Origin: Clostridia bacterium
Lineage (GTDB): Bacteria > Bacillota > Clostridia > Lachnospirales > Cellulosilyticaceae
NCBI GenBank assembly: GCA_029239755.1
Contig: JARBUI010000004.1
Location: forward strand, 1-64,000
DNA: 64,000 nt
Reading direction: 5' to 3'
Position 1 is the stretch's first letter; every line of letters begins with the position of its first letter. Position numbers and translations under genes: made by a program. This document shows positions 1 to 8,264 of this stretch, one piece after another. The notes under the pieces are model-generated. The model did no database searches. It was not told the origin of the DNA and worked only from the letters and a program-made list of their open reading frames with translations.

Positions 1-119
1 CCAGACCAATTACTCCCTTTATTATAAATTAAAATAAGTGCAGCCGTCTTATCAGTTATACTGACTTAACAACTACACTTTTATAGTACCAAAAGCAACT
101 AAAAAACAGTTCATTAGTA

Positions 120-148
120 TTGACATTTAAAATTTAATGATGTAAAAT
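120..148 (+). promoter_or_regulatory. Sigma-A type promoter for the peroxidase operon
   Basis: TTGACA at 120-125 and TAAAAT at 143-148 are separated by 17 bp, a near-consensus housekeeping promoter. It ends about 35 nt before the first gene. Just downstream, 152-163 reads ATTGTACACAAT, a dyad that could be an operator near the transcription start. I cannot assign that dyad to a known regulator. Confidence 0.65.
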
Positions 149-183
149 TAAATTGTACACAATATAAAAGAGGAGATGAAAAG

Positions 184-666
184 ATGACAGTTTATGATTT
201 TACTGTTAAGGATATTGAGGGCAATAAGGTAAGTCTTTCTAACTATAAAAATAAGGTATTGCTTATTGTAAATACAGCTAGTAAATGTGGTTTTACACCA
301 CAATATAAAGATTTAGAAAACCTTTATAAAAAGTTTGGAAATGAAAAGTTTGAAATCCTTGCTTTTCCATGCAATCAATTTGGTAATCAAGAGCCTGGGA
401 ATAATGCAGACATTAAAAGCTTTTGCGAGTTATCTTATGAGACCACATTTCCGATCTTTTCTAAGATTAACGTAAATGGTAAAGATGCAGATCCTCTTTA
501 CAAGTATTTAACATCAGCTAAAAAAGGACTATTAGGGGACGCTGTAAAGTGGAATTTCACAAAGTTCTTAGTAGATTCTAATGGAAAAGTGGTAGATAGA
601 TTTGCACCTACTGCTGCGCCGGCTAAATTAGAAAGTATAATTGAGAAATTAATTAATAATATATAG
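184..666 (+). CDS. Glutathione peroxidase family protein (Cys-type thiol peroxidase), first copy
   Basis: Cytoplasmic thioredoxin-fold peroxidase of the Gpx/BsaA family that reduces hydroperoxides with thiol electrons. The peroxidatic Cys is in [12 protein letters not shown] (about residue 35); the Gln motif [12 protein letters not shown] and the WNFTKFLVD motif follow. Cys replaces selenocysteine. A further Cys in [13 protein letters not shown] sits where thioredoxin-dependent Gpx proteins have the resolving Cys. Most clostridia lack glutathione, so a thioredoxin or glutaredoxin is the likelier electron donor (inference). The 160-residue length is normal. The start follows GAGGAG with good spacing. 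The gene is first in an operon with a second Gpx, a glutaredoxin and a TrxB-like gene. Confidence 0.9.
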   Translation: MTVYDFTVKDIEGNKVSLSNYKNKVLLIVNTASKCGFTPQYKDLENLYKKFGNEKFEILAFPCNQFGNQEPGNNADIKSFCELSYETTFPIFSKINVNGKDADPLYKYLTSAKKGLLGDAVKWNFTKFLVDSNGKVVDRFAPTAAPAKLESIIEKLINNI

Positions 667-682
667 TATAGGAGTGAAGGAT

Positions 683-1228
683 ATGTCAATTTACAGTTTT
701 AAAGCAAAAACAATCGATGGAGAAGAAATATCGTTAGAAGAGTACAGAGGTAAGGTGGCGATTGTAGTTAATACAGCTAGTAAGTGCGGATTTACACCAC
801 AGTATGAAGGATTAGAAAAGTTATATGAAAAATACCATTCAAAAGGTTTAGAGATACTTGGATTTCCATGCAATCAATTTGCTGGGCAGGAGCCAGGGGA
901 CAATACAGAGGTTAAGAATTTCTGTCAGCTTAACTATGGGGTATCCTTCCAAATGTTTGAAAAGACTGACGTAAGGGGTGAGTCAGCTCATCCACTATTT
1001 AAATTCTTAACAAGTGAAAAACCATTCGAAGGCTTTGATATGAAGCACCCTATAGGAGAAAGACTTTATCATGCGCTTGAAACAAACTTTCCTGAATATC
1101 TAGAGGGAGACGAAGTTAAATGGAACTTTACTAAATTTCTTGTAGACAAAGAAGGAAAAGTGGTTCACAGATTTGAACCTACTTCAGAGCCTTCTGAAAT
1201 GGAAGCAGTAATAGAAACTTTATTATAA
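683..1228 (+). CDS. Glutathione peroxidase family protein (Cys-type), second copy
   Basis: Paralog of the preceding gene, with the same [12 protein letters not shown] peroxidatic motif, [12 protein letters not shown] and WNFTKFLVD. The candidate resolving Cys is in [10 protein letters not shown]. It is about 20 residues longer because of an insertion around [19 protein letters not shown] before the Trp motif, a feature of longer bacterial Gpx proteins. The ORF track begins at a GTG (674) that directly abuts the AGGAG at 669-673. ATG 683 has a 9-nt spacing and is preferred, giving 181 residues. The gap to the first Gpx is 16 nt, so the two are co-transcribed. Having both length types side by side suggests different peroxide substrates, which is inference. 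Confidence 0.9.
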   Translation: MSIYSFKAKTIDGEEISLEEYRGKVAIVVNTASKCGFTPQYEGLEKLYEKYHSKGLEILGFPCNQFAGQEPGDNTEVKNFCQLNYGVSFQMFEKTDVRGESAHPLFKFLTSEKPFEGFDMKHPIGERLYHALETNFPEYLEGDEVKWNFTKFLVDKEGKVVHRFEPTSEPSEMEAVIETLL

Positions 1229-1240
1229 GGAGGAGTTAAA

Positions 1241-1474
1241 ATGAGTGTAACAATTTATACAACAAATACATGTCCATGGTGTGATAAAACAAAGGAATAT
1301 TTAAGAGCAAATGGGGTTTCCTATAATGAAATAAATGTAGCAAAAAATAAAGAAGCTGCGATGGCTATGATACAAAAGTCAGGGCAAAGAGCAGTACCTG
1401 TATTAGATGTAGATGGCAGCATTATTATTGGATTTGATAAGAGCAGGCTTGATAAACTGTTTAATATTAGGTAA
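1241..1474 (+). CDS. Glutaredoxin-like thiol-disulfide carrier
   Basis: A 77-residue thioredoxin-fold carrier with the dithiol motif CPWC near residue 12 and the cis-proline segment AVPVLDVDG. The size fits glutaredoxin/NrdH-like proteins that receive electrons from a thioredoxin reductase. The start has AGGAG upstream, 12 nt after the second Gpx gene. Lying between two peroxidases and a TrxB-like flavoprotein, it is the natural carrier in the chain flavoprotein to glutaredoxin to peroxidase. That chain is inferred from order only. A role with ribonucleotide reductase cannot be excluded. Confidence 0.88.
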   Translation: MSVTIYTTNTCPWCDKTKEYLRANGVSYNEINVAKNKEAAMAMIQKSGQRAVPVLDVDGSIIIGFDKSRLDKLFNIR

Positions 1475-1502
1475 GATAATTGACTTATGAGGGGTTGGTT
1501 AA

Positions 1503-2441
1503 ATGGATAAAGATATAAAGGACTTAGACCTGTTGATTTTAGGAGGAGGTCCTGCAGGATTAACAGCTGCTATGTATGGTGCCAGGGCTAAGCTAGAGTT
1601 ACTTCTTATAGAAAATCAGATGGTTGGAGGTCAAGTTAGATCAAGTTATACTATAGAAAATTATCCGGGATTTAAAACCATAGAAGGCAGTAAACTAGCT
1701 GAGTTCATGAAAGATCAGGCACTAGAGCTAGGAGTAAAAATTGACGAGTTTGATAAAATACTTAAAGTGACTCTTAGTCATAATGAAAAGCTTATTGAGA
1801 CTGAAAAATTTATCTATAGACCAAAAGCTCTCATTATATCTACTGGCGGAGCTCCTAAAAAGTTACCAATACCTAATGAAAATAATTTTTCAGGAAAGGG
1901 AATACATTACTGTGCAGTATGCGATGGGGCAGTTTATGAGGACTGCACTTTAGGAGTAGTAGGAGGAGGCAATTCTGCCCTGGAAGAGGCTCTTTTCCTC
2001 ACTAAGTTTGCATCCAAAGTCATTATGATAAGAAGATATGATTACTTTAAAGGTGAAAAAGCAACTTTGGAAAATCTATTAAAGCATCCGAAGGTAGAAG
2101 TCCTTTATAACTGGGATTTAGTAGATGTTAAGGGAGATATGTTTGTAAATAAGGCCATGATAAAAAACACAAAAACTGGTGAAGAAAAAGAAATATGCTT
2201 AGACGCAGTATTTGGATATATAGGAAATGAGCCGAAGACTGATTTATTTAGAGAATATATAGAACTAAATAATGAGGGTTATATTTTAACAGATGCTAAT
2301 ATGGAAACAAACATTAAAGGAGTATATGCTGCAGGTGACGTCAGAGAAAAGGTGTTTAGGCAAATAACAACTGCTGTAGCTGATGGTACAATTGCGGCAC
2401 TTGCTGCAGAGAAGTATATAGCAGACAAAAAGATATACTAA
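1503..2441 (+). CDS. Thioredoxin reductase-like flavoprotein
   Basis: A 312-residue protein of the low-molecular-weight thioredoxin reductase family. It has an N-terminal FAD dinucleotide motif GGGPAGLTAAMYGARAK, the redox pair in CAVCDG (about residues 139-142), a second nucleotide motif GGGNSALEEA and the C-terminal FAD motif GVYAAGDVR. The NADPH phosphate-binding HRRxxxR motif is altered to IRRYDYFKGEK, so the electron donor may not be NADPH. It is the last gene of the peroxide operon and presumably recharges the adjacent glutaredoxin. The start follows GAGGGGTTGG at acceptable spacing. Called by family; the symbol trxB is withheld because of the altered motif. Confidence 0.85.
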   Translation: MDKDIKDLDLLILGGGPAGLTAAMYGARAKLELLLIENQMVGGQVRSSYTIENYPGFKTIEGSKLAEFMKDQALELGVKIDEFDKILKVTLSHNEKLIETEKFIYRPKALIISTGGAPKKLPIPNENNFSGKGIHYCAVCDGAVYEDCTLGVVGGGNSALEEALFLTKFASKVIMIRRYDYFKGEKATLENLLKHPKVEVLYNWDLVDVKGDMFVNKAMIKNTKTGEEKEICLDAVFGYIGNEPKTDLFREYIELNNEGYILTDANMETNIKGVYAAGDVREKVFRQITTAVADGTIAALAAEKYIADKKIY

Positions 2442-2471
2442 ATAGAAGAATCAATTAAATAGATAACAATG

Positions 2472-2513
2472 ATAGTAGTCTTCGTGATTTTAACACCAAG
2501 ACTACTATTTTTT
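2472..2513 (+). terminator. Rho-independent terminator of the peroxide operon
   Basis: ATAGTAGTCTT at 2472-2482 pairs perfectly with AAGACTACTAT at 2498-2508, followed by a T run. It lies between convergent genes. Confidence 0.85.
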
Positions 2514-2538
2514 ATGAAATAGAAAAGAGTTAGAAGCA

Positions 2539-3264
2539 TCAGTGCTTGATAGGGGGAATACTTATAGTATCTTGCTCACTAAAAGAAATATGAAGTTCAT
2601 GGTTGTTATTAAGAGATGCAAAAAAAACATTATTCATATCATAGATTTCTTGTTGTCGGAGTTCTTTTCGAAGCCAAGCCTCATCTAAGCCTAGGTGTAT
2701 TAAAACATCTGTATATACTTTCCCTTCTATAATAACAGGAAAAGCAATAGAAGAAGTCTTCTTTGCTATTTTCATATCTTCTAGGGTCACAGTATTTTTC
2801 TTAGGCTTTTTTAAAACACTTAAATTGCCGCTAGCTTCAATAATAGCTGTTTCTACTTCATTAATATCAAATACATCTTTTTCTCTAAGCAGTTGAAGAA
2901 CATTATCGATAGAATATTGAATTTTTTTAAGGTTTTTATTAAGGAGTATGCCATTTTGGATAATAATAGTAGGTTCAAAGGTAATGAGATGACCTATTTT
3001 GCGGTTAGATAACTTAAGTTTGGCAACAAGTTTTTGAAGAATGGCTATGCCTATCATAGCTACAGCCGTAGGAAGGTGTTTAATTTCTGGATCAGCAATG
3101 TCAGCCCCAACAACTGCTCCCAAGACAACTATAATCAAAAAATCAAATACAGGAAGTTCACCAATAGTACGCTTTCCCATATAGAGTGAGAGAAATAGCA
3201 ATAGAGGTAAAATAGTAACGATTCTTAAGAGAACAATCCCTGAGTCCTTCATAAATTCAAGCAT
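2539..3264 (-). CDS. DUF421 / YetF-like membrane protein
   Basis: A 241-residue protein with three N-terminal hydrophobic segments (about residues 8-26, 38-56 and 62-80) and a soluble C-terminal half. MGKRTIGELPVFDFLIIVVLGAVVGADIADP is the family hallmark: the loop after the first helix carries GKR and the DFLI motif. The cytoplasmic half holds the DUF421 core (NGILLNKNLKKIQYS, IIEASGNLSVL). YetF-type proteins are common in spore-forming Firmicutes, some linked to spore physiology, but no biochemical role is assured. AGAAAGGATC precedes the ATG. The gene is monocistronic, facing the peroxide operon. Confidence 0.85.
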   Translation of the reverse strand: MLEFMKDSGIVLLRIVTILPLLLFLSLYMGKRTIGELPVFDFLIIVVLGAVVGADIADPEIKHLPTAVAMIGIAILQKLVAKLKLSNRKIGHLITFEPTIIIQNGILLNKNLKKIQYSIDNVLQLLREKDVFDINEVETAIIEASGNLSVLKKPKKNTVTLEDMKIAKKTSSIAFPVIIEGKVYTDVLIHLGLDEAWLRKELRQQEIYDMNNVFFASLNNNHELHISFSEQDTISIPPIKH

Positions 3265-3384
3265 GTTGAGATCCTTTCTAAATAGGCTTAGATTTTAAAT
3301 ATCAGTATACATACTAGCATCTTTCCCAGAACTTCGTTTATAAATACATTTCCTAAAAACTGTAACAGGGTATTCAAATGATTA

Positions 3385-3413
3385 TTGACAATATATTTAG
3401 AAAGTGGTAAATT
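3385..3413 (+). promoter_or_regulatory. Promoter of the ROK-MFS operon
   Basis: TTGACA (3385-3390) and TAAATT (3408-3413) have a 17-bp spacer. Transcription would begin right at, or just inside, the long inverted repeat at 3415-3465. Confidence 0.5.
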
Positions 3414-3414
3414 T

Positions 3415-3465
3415 AAGCTAGAGTTAATAAAACACTTTAATAAAGTATTTTATTAACTCTAGCTT
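3415..3465 (+). repeat. Long inverted repeat in the leader of the ROK regulator gene
   Basis: AAGCTAGAGTTAATAAAA followed by CACTTT (3415-3438) pairs with AAAGTATTTTATTAACTC and TAGCTT (3442-3465). The arms are 24 nt with one mismatch and a 4-nt loop. Four T residues end the 3' side. It could be an early attenuator, a protective 5' stem or an operator of the ROK protein. The sequence alone does not decide. Confidence 0.7.
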
Positions 3466-3539
3466 TTCATAGGTTATACAGTATAAAAGGATTCTGTTTG
3501 TAGTATAAATAAAAACTGTTTGAAATAGGAGGAATGCTT

Positions 3540-4559
3540 TTGGAACATATAGGAGGAAATGCTCTTGTTATTAAAGAAGTCAATATAAACCTTGTGCGCA
3601 AGGTTTTAAAAGAGAAGGGGCAAGCAACAAAGCAGCAGATCGCAGAGGAAACTGGCCTGAGCACGGTTACTGTTGGCTCAGTGCTGCAGCAGCTCATAAA
3701 GGAAAATGAAGTTTTCGAAGCAGAGTTATCTTCTTCTAGGGGAGGAAGACCAGCAAAACAGTTTCAGTATAATAATGATTTTGCACTAGTGCTTACTTTA
3801 TTTCCATACGAAGCAGAAGGGAATATTGTGATTCACTGCATGGTGGCTAACCTTTCAGGGGAAAGTATATTTGAAAAGAATGAAGAAGTATCGCATATTG
3901 ATTTAGAAAGTCTTGAACACATGATTAATCCTTTAATGAGCACTTACCCTGCTATCAGTGCTATTGGAATAGGTCTTCCTGCTGTTGAGTCAAATGGGAA
4001 AATCGTTGTGTCAGATTATAAGGCATTAATAGGAATATCACTCACTTCACATTTTAATGATCTTTACCAAAGACCTGTCATCATAGAAAATGATGTAAAT
4101 GCAGCAGTTGTAGGTTTTGTAAAACGTAAGGAGCTAATCCGTGGCCACGCAGTTGTTTACCTTTATTTTCCGGATAAGTATCCCCCGGGAGCAGGTATTT
4201 TTATAGATGGAAAACTATATAGAGGAAAAGGAAACTTTGCAGGCGAGGTCAGTAATATACCTGTAGGTGTTTCCTGGAGTGAGTCGTTATATCAATCATT
4301 TGAAGAACTATGCGATGCAATAGCTAAACTGATTATTATCATGAGCAGTGTACTAAGTCCAGAACATATCGTACTAAGCGGTCATTATATAAATCAGACT
4401 CATGTAAATGCTATTATTCAAGGGGTTTGCAGTCATCTTCCTCAGAATATAATGCCTAGTATTTCGCTTTCGGAAAATTATATTGACGATTATGCACTAG
4501 GCATGATAGAAGAAACACTAGAAATATTGGAACCAGATATAGTATTAACAAGAAAATAG
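3540..4559 (+). CDS. ROK family transcriptional regulator
   Basis: About 339 residues: an N-terminal winged helix-turn-helix (KGQATKQQIAEETGLSTVTV, then the wing SSSRGGRPAKQF), followed by a ROK/actin-like sugar-binding domain. Visible domain motifs are GIGLPAVESNGKIV, the IENDVNAA segment and GAGIFIDGKLYRGKGNFAGEVS. The zinc-type CxCGxxGC motif of ROK kinases is missing, which fits a regulator rather than a kinase. The track ATG (3534) is 1-2 nt from AGGAGG, whereas TTG 3540 has the usual 7-nt spacing and is preferred. It is followed after 17 nt by an MFS permease, which it probably controls in response to a sugar. Confidence 0.85.
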   Translation: MEHIGGNALVIKEVNINLVRKVLKEKGQATKQQIAEETGLSTVTVGSVLQQLIKENEVFEAELSSSRGGRPAKQFQYNNDFALVLTLFPYEAEGNIVIHCMVANLSGESIFEKNEEVSHIDLESLEHMINPLMSTYPAISAIGIGLPAVESNGKIVVSDYKALIGISLTSHFNDLYQRPVIIENDVNAAVVGFVKRKELIRGHAVVYLYFPDKYPPGAGIFIDGKLYRGKGNFAGEVSNIPVGVSWSESLYQSFEELCDAIAKLIIIMSSVLSPEHIVLSGHYINQTHVNAIIQGVCSHLPQNIMPSISLSENYIDDYALGMIEETLEILEPDIVLTRK

Positions 4560-4576
4560 TAGGGGAGAGATAAAAA

Positions 4577-5803
4577 ATGGCAACGTTTTTTTTAATTATT
4601 ATCTATTTAGCATTTATAAGCTTAGGTCTGCCAGACTCTTTATTAGGAGTGGCTTGGCCTATTATGCAGACTGATTACAATGTACCTTTTGCGGCAGCAG
4701 GGGTTGTTTCTATGACAATATCAGGGGGAACCATTATTTCGAGTTTGCTGAGCGGAATGGTCATTAAACGTTTTGGAACTGGAAAAGTAACCTTTATAAG
4801 CTGTTTAATGACAGCCGGAGCACTAGTAGGTTTCTCGTTTTCACCTTCTTTAGTCTGGCTTTGCGCCCTGGCAATACCTCTTGGACTTGGAGCAGGCGCT
4901 GTTGATTCAGGACTCAATAACTATGTTGCCTTACATTACAAGGCGCATCATATGAGCTGGCTCCACTGTTTTTGGGGTGTTGGGGCAACCCTTGGGCCAA
5001 TCATAATGGCTCAGTTTATTAAAGATCAGAATTCTTGGAGAAACGGTTACTTTGCTATTTCAATAATCCAATTCATACTCGTTATACTGCTTTTATTGAC
5101 CTTACCCTTATGGGATAAAGCAGCAAAAGAGGTAAATAATAATCTAGATCATATAGGTGAAGTAAATGAGTCTCTACAAAAAGTACATCCTTTGCAAATT
5201 AGAGGCGTTAAACTAGCACTTGTTTCTTTCTTTTTTTATTGTGGGACAGAAGCAACTATGGGTCTATGGGGCAGCAGCTTTTTAGTAAATGTAAAGGAGC
5301 TGCCTGCAGCGACAGCGGCCCAGTGGGTATCAATGTATTATGGCGGGATTACAATTGGAAGGTTCATTACAGGATTTATTACTATGAAAGTCAGCAATAA
5401 GGGGCTTATTCGCATGGGGCAAAGTATTGCACTAGCTGGAATTCTACTTATAGTATTACCTATAGGAACTGTATTTTCTCTTGTTGGATTTATAATGGTA
5501 GGATTAGGATGTGCGCCTATCTTCCCGTGTATGCTGCATGAAACACCTGCGAATTTTGGAAAAGAGCATTCACAAATGATAATGGGATATCAGATGGCTT
5601 TTGCATATATAGGAGGGACTTTTTTGCCCCCGATCCTTGGCTTCATTGCATCTAAAACAACAATAGGAATTTTCCCGTTCTTTGTTTTATTTTATATTGT
5701 TGCTATGCTGATTGGTTCAGAAAGAGTAAATGTTTTTATGAAAAAAGAGAATGATAATAGACATATGGAGAGATTTAAGTATAGTCAAACAGAAATAGAA
5801 TAA
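4577..5803 (+). CDS. MFS transporter, probable sugar permease
   Basis: A 408-residue polytopic protein with about 12 hydrophobic segments and a polar central loop around residues 180-210. The start, LAFISLGLPDSLLGVAWP, and the GGTIISSLLSGMVIKRFGTGK loop resemble the fucose/glucose permease-like (FHS) branch of the major facilitator superfamily. It lies 17 nt downstream of a ROK regulator, which supports a sugar substrate, but the substrate cannot be read from sequence. AGGGGAGA precedes the ATG. A strong terminator follows. Confidence 0.82.
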   Translation: MATFFLIIIYLAFISLGLPDSLLGVAWPIMQTDYNVPFAAAGVVSMTISGGTIISSLLSGMVIKRFGTGKVTFISCLMTAGALVGFSFSPSLVWLCALAIPLGLGAGAVDSGLNNYVALHYKAHHMSWLHCFWGVGATLGPIIMAQFIKDQNSWRNGYFAISIIQFILVILLLLTLPLWDKAAKEVNNNLDHIGEVNESLQKVHPLQIRGVKLALVSFFFYCGTEATMGLWGSSFLVNVKELPAATAAQWVSMYYGGITIGRFITGFITMKVSNKGLIRMGQSIALAGILLIVLPIGTVFSLVGFIMVGLGCAPIFPCMLHETPANFGKEHSQMIMGYQMAFAYIGGTFLPPILGFIASKTTIGIFPFFVLFYIVAMLIGSERVNVFMKKENDNRHMERFKYSQTEIE

Positions 5804-5805
5804 GT

Positions 5806-5843
5806 AAAACAAAAAGGACAATGAAAATTGTCCTTTTTGTTTT
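5806..5843. terminator. Bidirectional terminator between the MFS and nitroreductase genes
   Basis: AAAACAAAAAGGACAAT and ATTGTCCTTTTTGTTTT form a perfect 17-bp stem with a GAAA loop. An A tract and a T tract flank it, so it can serve both convergent genes. Confidence 0.9.
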
Positions 5844-5884
5844 AGTGGTCTGAAGTGATCTGAAGTTTAACGGCAGAAGATAGT

Positions 5885-6445
5885 TTATCTAATATAGTTA
5901 ATAACTTCAGCATTTCTTAGGGGAGCAGTAGGCGTAGGGCCAGCTTTGTAGCCTAGGACTACACTGCAAATATGATTATATCCTTTGGGAATACCTAAAT
6001 CTCTTTTTAAGGCTTCAGCCTTTTCATAATCAAAAGCAAAGTTTGGCATAGTCATAATACAGGAGCCTACACTTAAAGATTCGGCCGCAAGGGCAATGTT
6101 TTGTGCTGCTGTACCGGCTTCAATTTGAATGAATTCATTTGCAGCATCTCCGCTTATTAAAATAACTGTTGGAGCTTTATAGAAGGGGTGATACCCTGGT
6201 GCACTTACCATATTTGTTAAAGCTTTATTATTAAGGTTAATGACATTCTCAATGATTCTGTCTGCGAGCTTATCAAGAATATCTTTATTTTGCAGGACAG
6301 TAAAGTGCCAATTCTGTTTATTCATAGCATTAGGTGCATGCAGAGCGGCATTTAATATTTCTTGGAGCTCAAAATCAGATATTTGTTCTGATTTATAATT
6401 TCTAACAGCTCTTCTAGTCTTAATAGTTCTTAACGTTTCATTCAT
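5885..6445 (-). CDS. Nitroreductase family FMN protein
   Basis: A 186-residue nitroreductase-fold protein. The N-terminal RRAVRNYKSEQI carries the family FMN-phosphate arginines; APNAMNKQNWHFTV and GSCIMTMPNF are further conserved segments. It probably acts as a homodimer that reduces quinones, nitro compounds or other acceptors with NAD(P)H. The substrate is not predictable. AAGGGGGA precedes the ATG. It is transcribed alone, divergent from the carboxypeptidase. Confidence 0.88.
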   Translation of the reverse strand: MNETLRTIKTRRAVRNYKSEQISDFELQEILNAALHAPNAMNKQNWHFTVLQNKDILDKLADRIIENVINLNNKALTNMVSAPGYHPFYKAPTVILISGDAANEFIQIEAGTAAQNIALAAESLSVGSCIMTMPNFAFDYEKAEALKRDLGIPKGYNHICSVVLGYKAGPTPTAPLRNAEVINYIR

Positions 6446-6619
6446 CTAGAGTCCCCCTTTTTTATACCATTACTCATAAAACAGTACACTATAATTGAAT
6501 CATATACTAAATAAAATAGCTTGACTAGAGTAATATTTTTATTAAGCAAGAATAGAATGATTTTAACTAAAGTAACAGGAGTGCTGCATCAAACTATGGT
6601 GTAATAGTAAAAGAGAACA

Positions 6620-7627
6620 ATGAAAAGAAAAGCGGGAATTATTTTGGGCATAGTAGTTTGTATCTGTGGAAATGTATTTGGCGGTGAAAAGATTTTTAGT
6701 GCGGAGGAGTTATATACTAAGGACTTGCATCAGAACCTCAATACTAACCTGGAAATGATACATAATGAGTATCCTGATTTTACAGAACTGAAAAGTATTG
6801 GTGCATCTATCAAGGGGAAAGATATAAAAGCTCTTAAAATAGGCACAGGAGAAAAGAGCATTTTAATTAATGGAGCACATCATGGAAGAGAAATGATGAC
6901 AGCAGTTTTATGTACCCAGCAGGCTAAAGAGTTAGCAGATAAGTATGCAGAAGATGAAGTCATAAGAAGAAAACTAGATACTGTAAGTGTATGGTTTGTT
7001 CCATTAACTAATCCAGATGGCGTACTGAAAGCCCTTACGACTTATCCAAGCTGGAAAGCTAACGCAGGAGGAGTAGACTTAAATAGAAATTATCCAACAA
7101 AAGGAGCTAAACGAACAGTTTTTAGACCTTCATCTAAGGAATACCATGGCCCCCAGCCTTTTTCAGAACCAGAGACTATAGCAATAAGAGATTTTTGCTA
7201 TGAACAGAATTTTGAAACAGCCATTGCCTATCATTCGGCAGGAGAAATGGTTTATTGGTGGTTTTACCAACAAGGAGAGTGCTTAGACAAATCCCGTTCC
7301 ATCGCAAAAAAAATTAGCTCTGCTACAGGTTATAGGCTAGTACCCATTGCAGAGTCTAAAGGAGGCTATGGATTTACAGACTGGTTCATTGCAGAATTTA
7401 ATAAACCGGCTTTTACATTAGAGATCGGGAAGACCTGTAATGGGCTGCCATTAGGTTTTTGGGAGTATAAAAACATATGGAAGAAGAATAGAAATATTCC
7501 AATGCTGATAGTAGAAGAAATGATAAAGGTTAATCAGATACAATTAATTGAACCCGTAATAGATACAAATATATTACTTCCAGAAATGACAACTTCAAGT
7601 AGTATTGAAGCTGAAGTTCTAGATTAG
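6620..7627 (+). CDS. Secreted M14 family zinc carboxypeptidase
   Basis: A 335-residue metallopeptidase with an N-terminal signal peptide (hydrophobic run around residues 6-20). The zinc ligands lie in INGAHHGRE (HxxE) and the later His in AYHSAGE. The substrate-binding motif GVDLNRNYP and the catalytic Glu in FTLEIG are present. The short form and GVDLNRNYP segment resemble the gamma-D-glutamyl-diamino-acid peptidase/MpaA-like branch, so a peptidoglycan peptide is a plausible substrate (inference). No separate cell-wall-binding domain is visible. The ribosome binding site is weak (AGAGAAC). The stop codon overlaps the end of the convergent gene by 4 bp. Confidence 0.85.
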   Translation: MKRKAGIILGIVVCICGNVFGGEKIFSAEELYTKDLHQNLNTNLEMIHNEYPDFTELKSIGASIKGKDIKALKIGTGEKSILINGAHHGREMMTAVLCTQQAKELADKYAEDEVIRRKLDTVSVWFVPLTNPDGVLKALTTYPSWKANAGGVDLNRNYPTKGAKRTVFRPSSKEYHGPQPFSEPETIAIRDFCYEQNFETAIAYHSAGEMVYWWFYQQGECLDKSRSIAKKISSATGYRLVPIAESKGGYGFTDWFIAEFNKPAFTLEIGKTCNGLPLGFWEYKNIWKKNRNIPMLIVEEMIKVNQIQLIEPVIDTNILLPEMTTSSSIEAEVLD

Positions 7628-8034
7628 AAGTTTGATTGCTTTAAAGATTCTAGAGACGTTTTCTCATACGCTATTTCTGAAGCTGTACGGATCCCCAATC
7701 TTCTAATAATAGGAAGGGGCGGACACCATCCCTGCACAGCATGCTGAAGCAAAAAGAAAGCTATAAAACCTACTAAAATAAACCAATAAGGACTAAAGAC
7801 AAATCCTAGAATAGTACTTATCAGTATAATGGCAGAAGCATTTGTTTCAAGAACACGTTCTGTATCCCATTCTTTATTCAGCTCTTCAATTCGAGCAGCA
7901 ATTGTTTCTTCATCACAATGTTTATACCGCTGAACGGCTGCTTCAGTTTGGCGTAAAATGAGTTCATTTATTTCTTGGCTAGTGTGTAATTGCACTCTTT
8001 TGGTTGTAGGTGGTATTAGTCTACTTAACATCAT
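7624..8034 (-). CDS. Small membrane protein with YgaP-like (DUF2892) segment
   Basis: A 136-residue protein: a soluble, charged N-terminal half (LILRQTEAAVQRYKHCDEETIAARIEELNKEWD, probably helical), then two hydrophobic segments (about residues 66-98), then the motif GWCPPLPIIRRLG. The paired helices plus the G-x-CP motif resemble the DUF2892 membrane domain that in YgaP is attached to rhodanese. No rhodanese active-site loop is present. Role unknown. AAGGATGAGAT precedes the start. Confidence 0.7.
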   Translation of the reverse strand: MMLSRLIPPTTKRVQLHTSQEINELILRQTEAAVQRYKHCDEETIAARIEELNKEWDTERVLETNASAIILISTILGFVFSPYWFILVGFIAFFLLQHAVQGWCPPLPIIRRLGIRTASEIAYEKTSLESLKQSNF

Positions 8035-8264
8035 ATCTCATCCTTATAATTTTAAAATGTACATTTTTAGGCAGCAACTATTTACTAGAGTAATAAATAA
8101 GTAGTATTACTTCTTTAGTTATTATGAGTATGCTAATATATTTTATACCTACATAATGCTTTCACCATGGGTTCATAATAAATACAACGAGAGTAAGTTT
8201 TGCTGTTGGTACTAATAGTTTAAATGATTTGAGGGCCTAATTATTTTATGAGGAGCTGAGGGTA

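Noticed and set aside
184-1228. Selenocysteine in the Gpx proteins
   Set aside because: The active-site codons are ordinary TGT/TGC Cys codons; no in-frame TGA is present.
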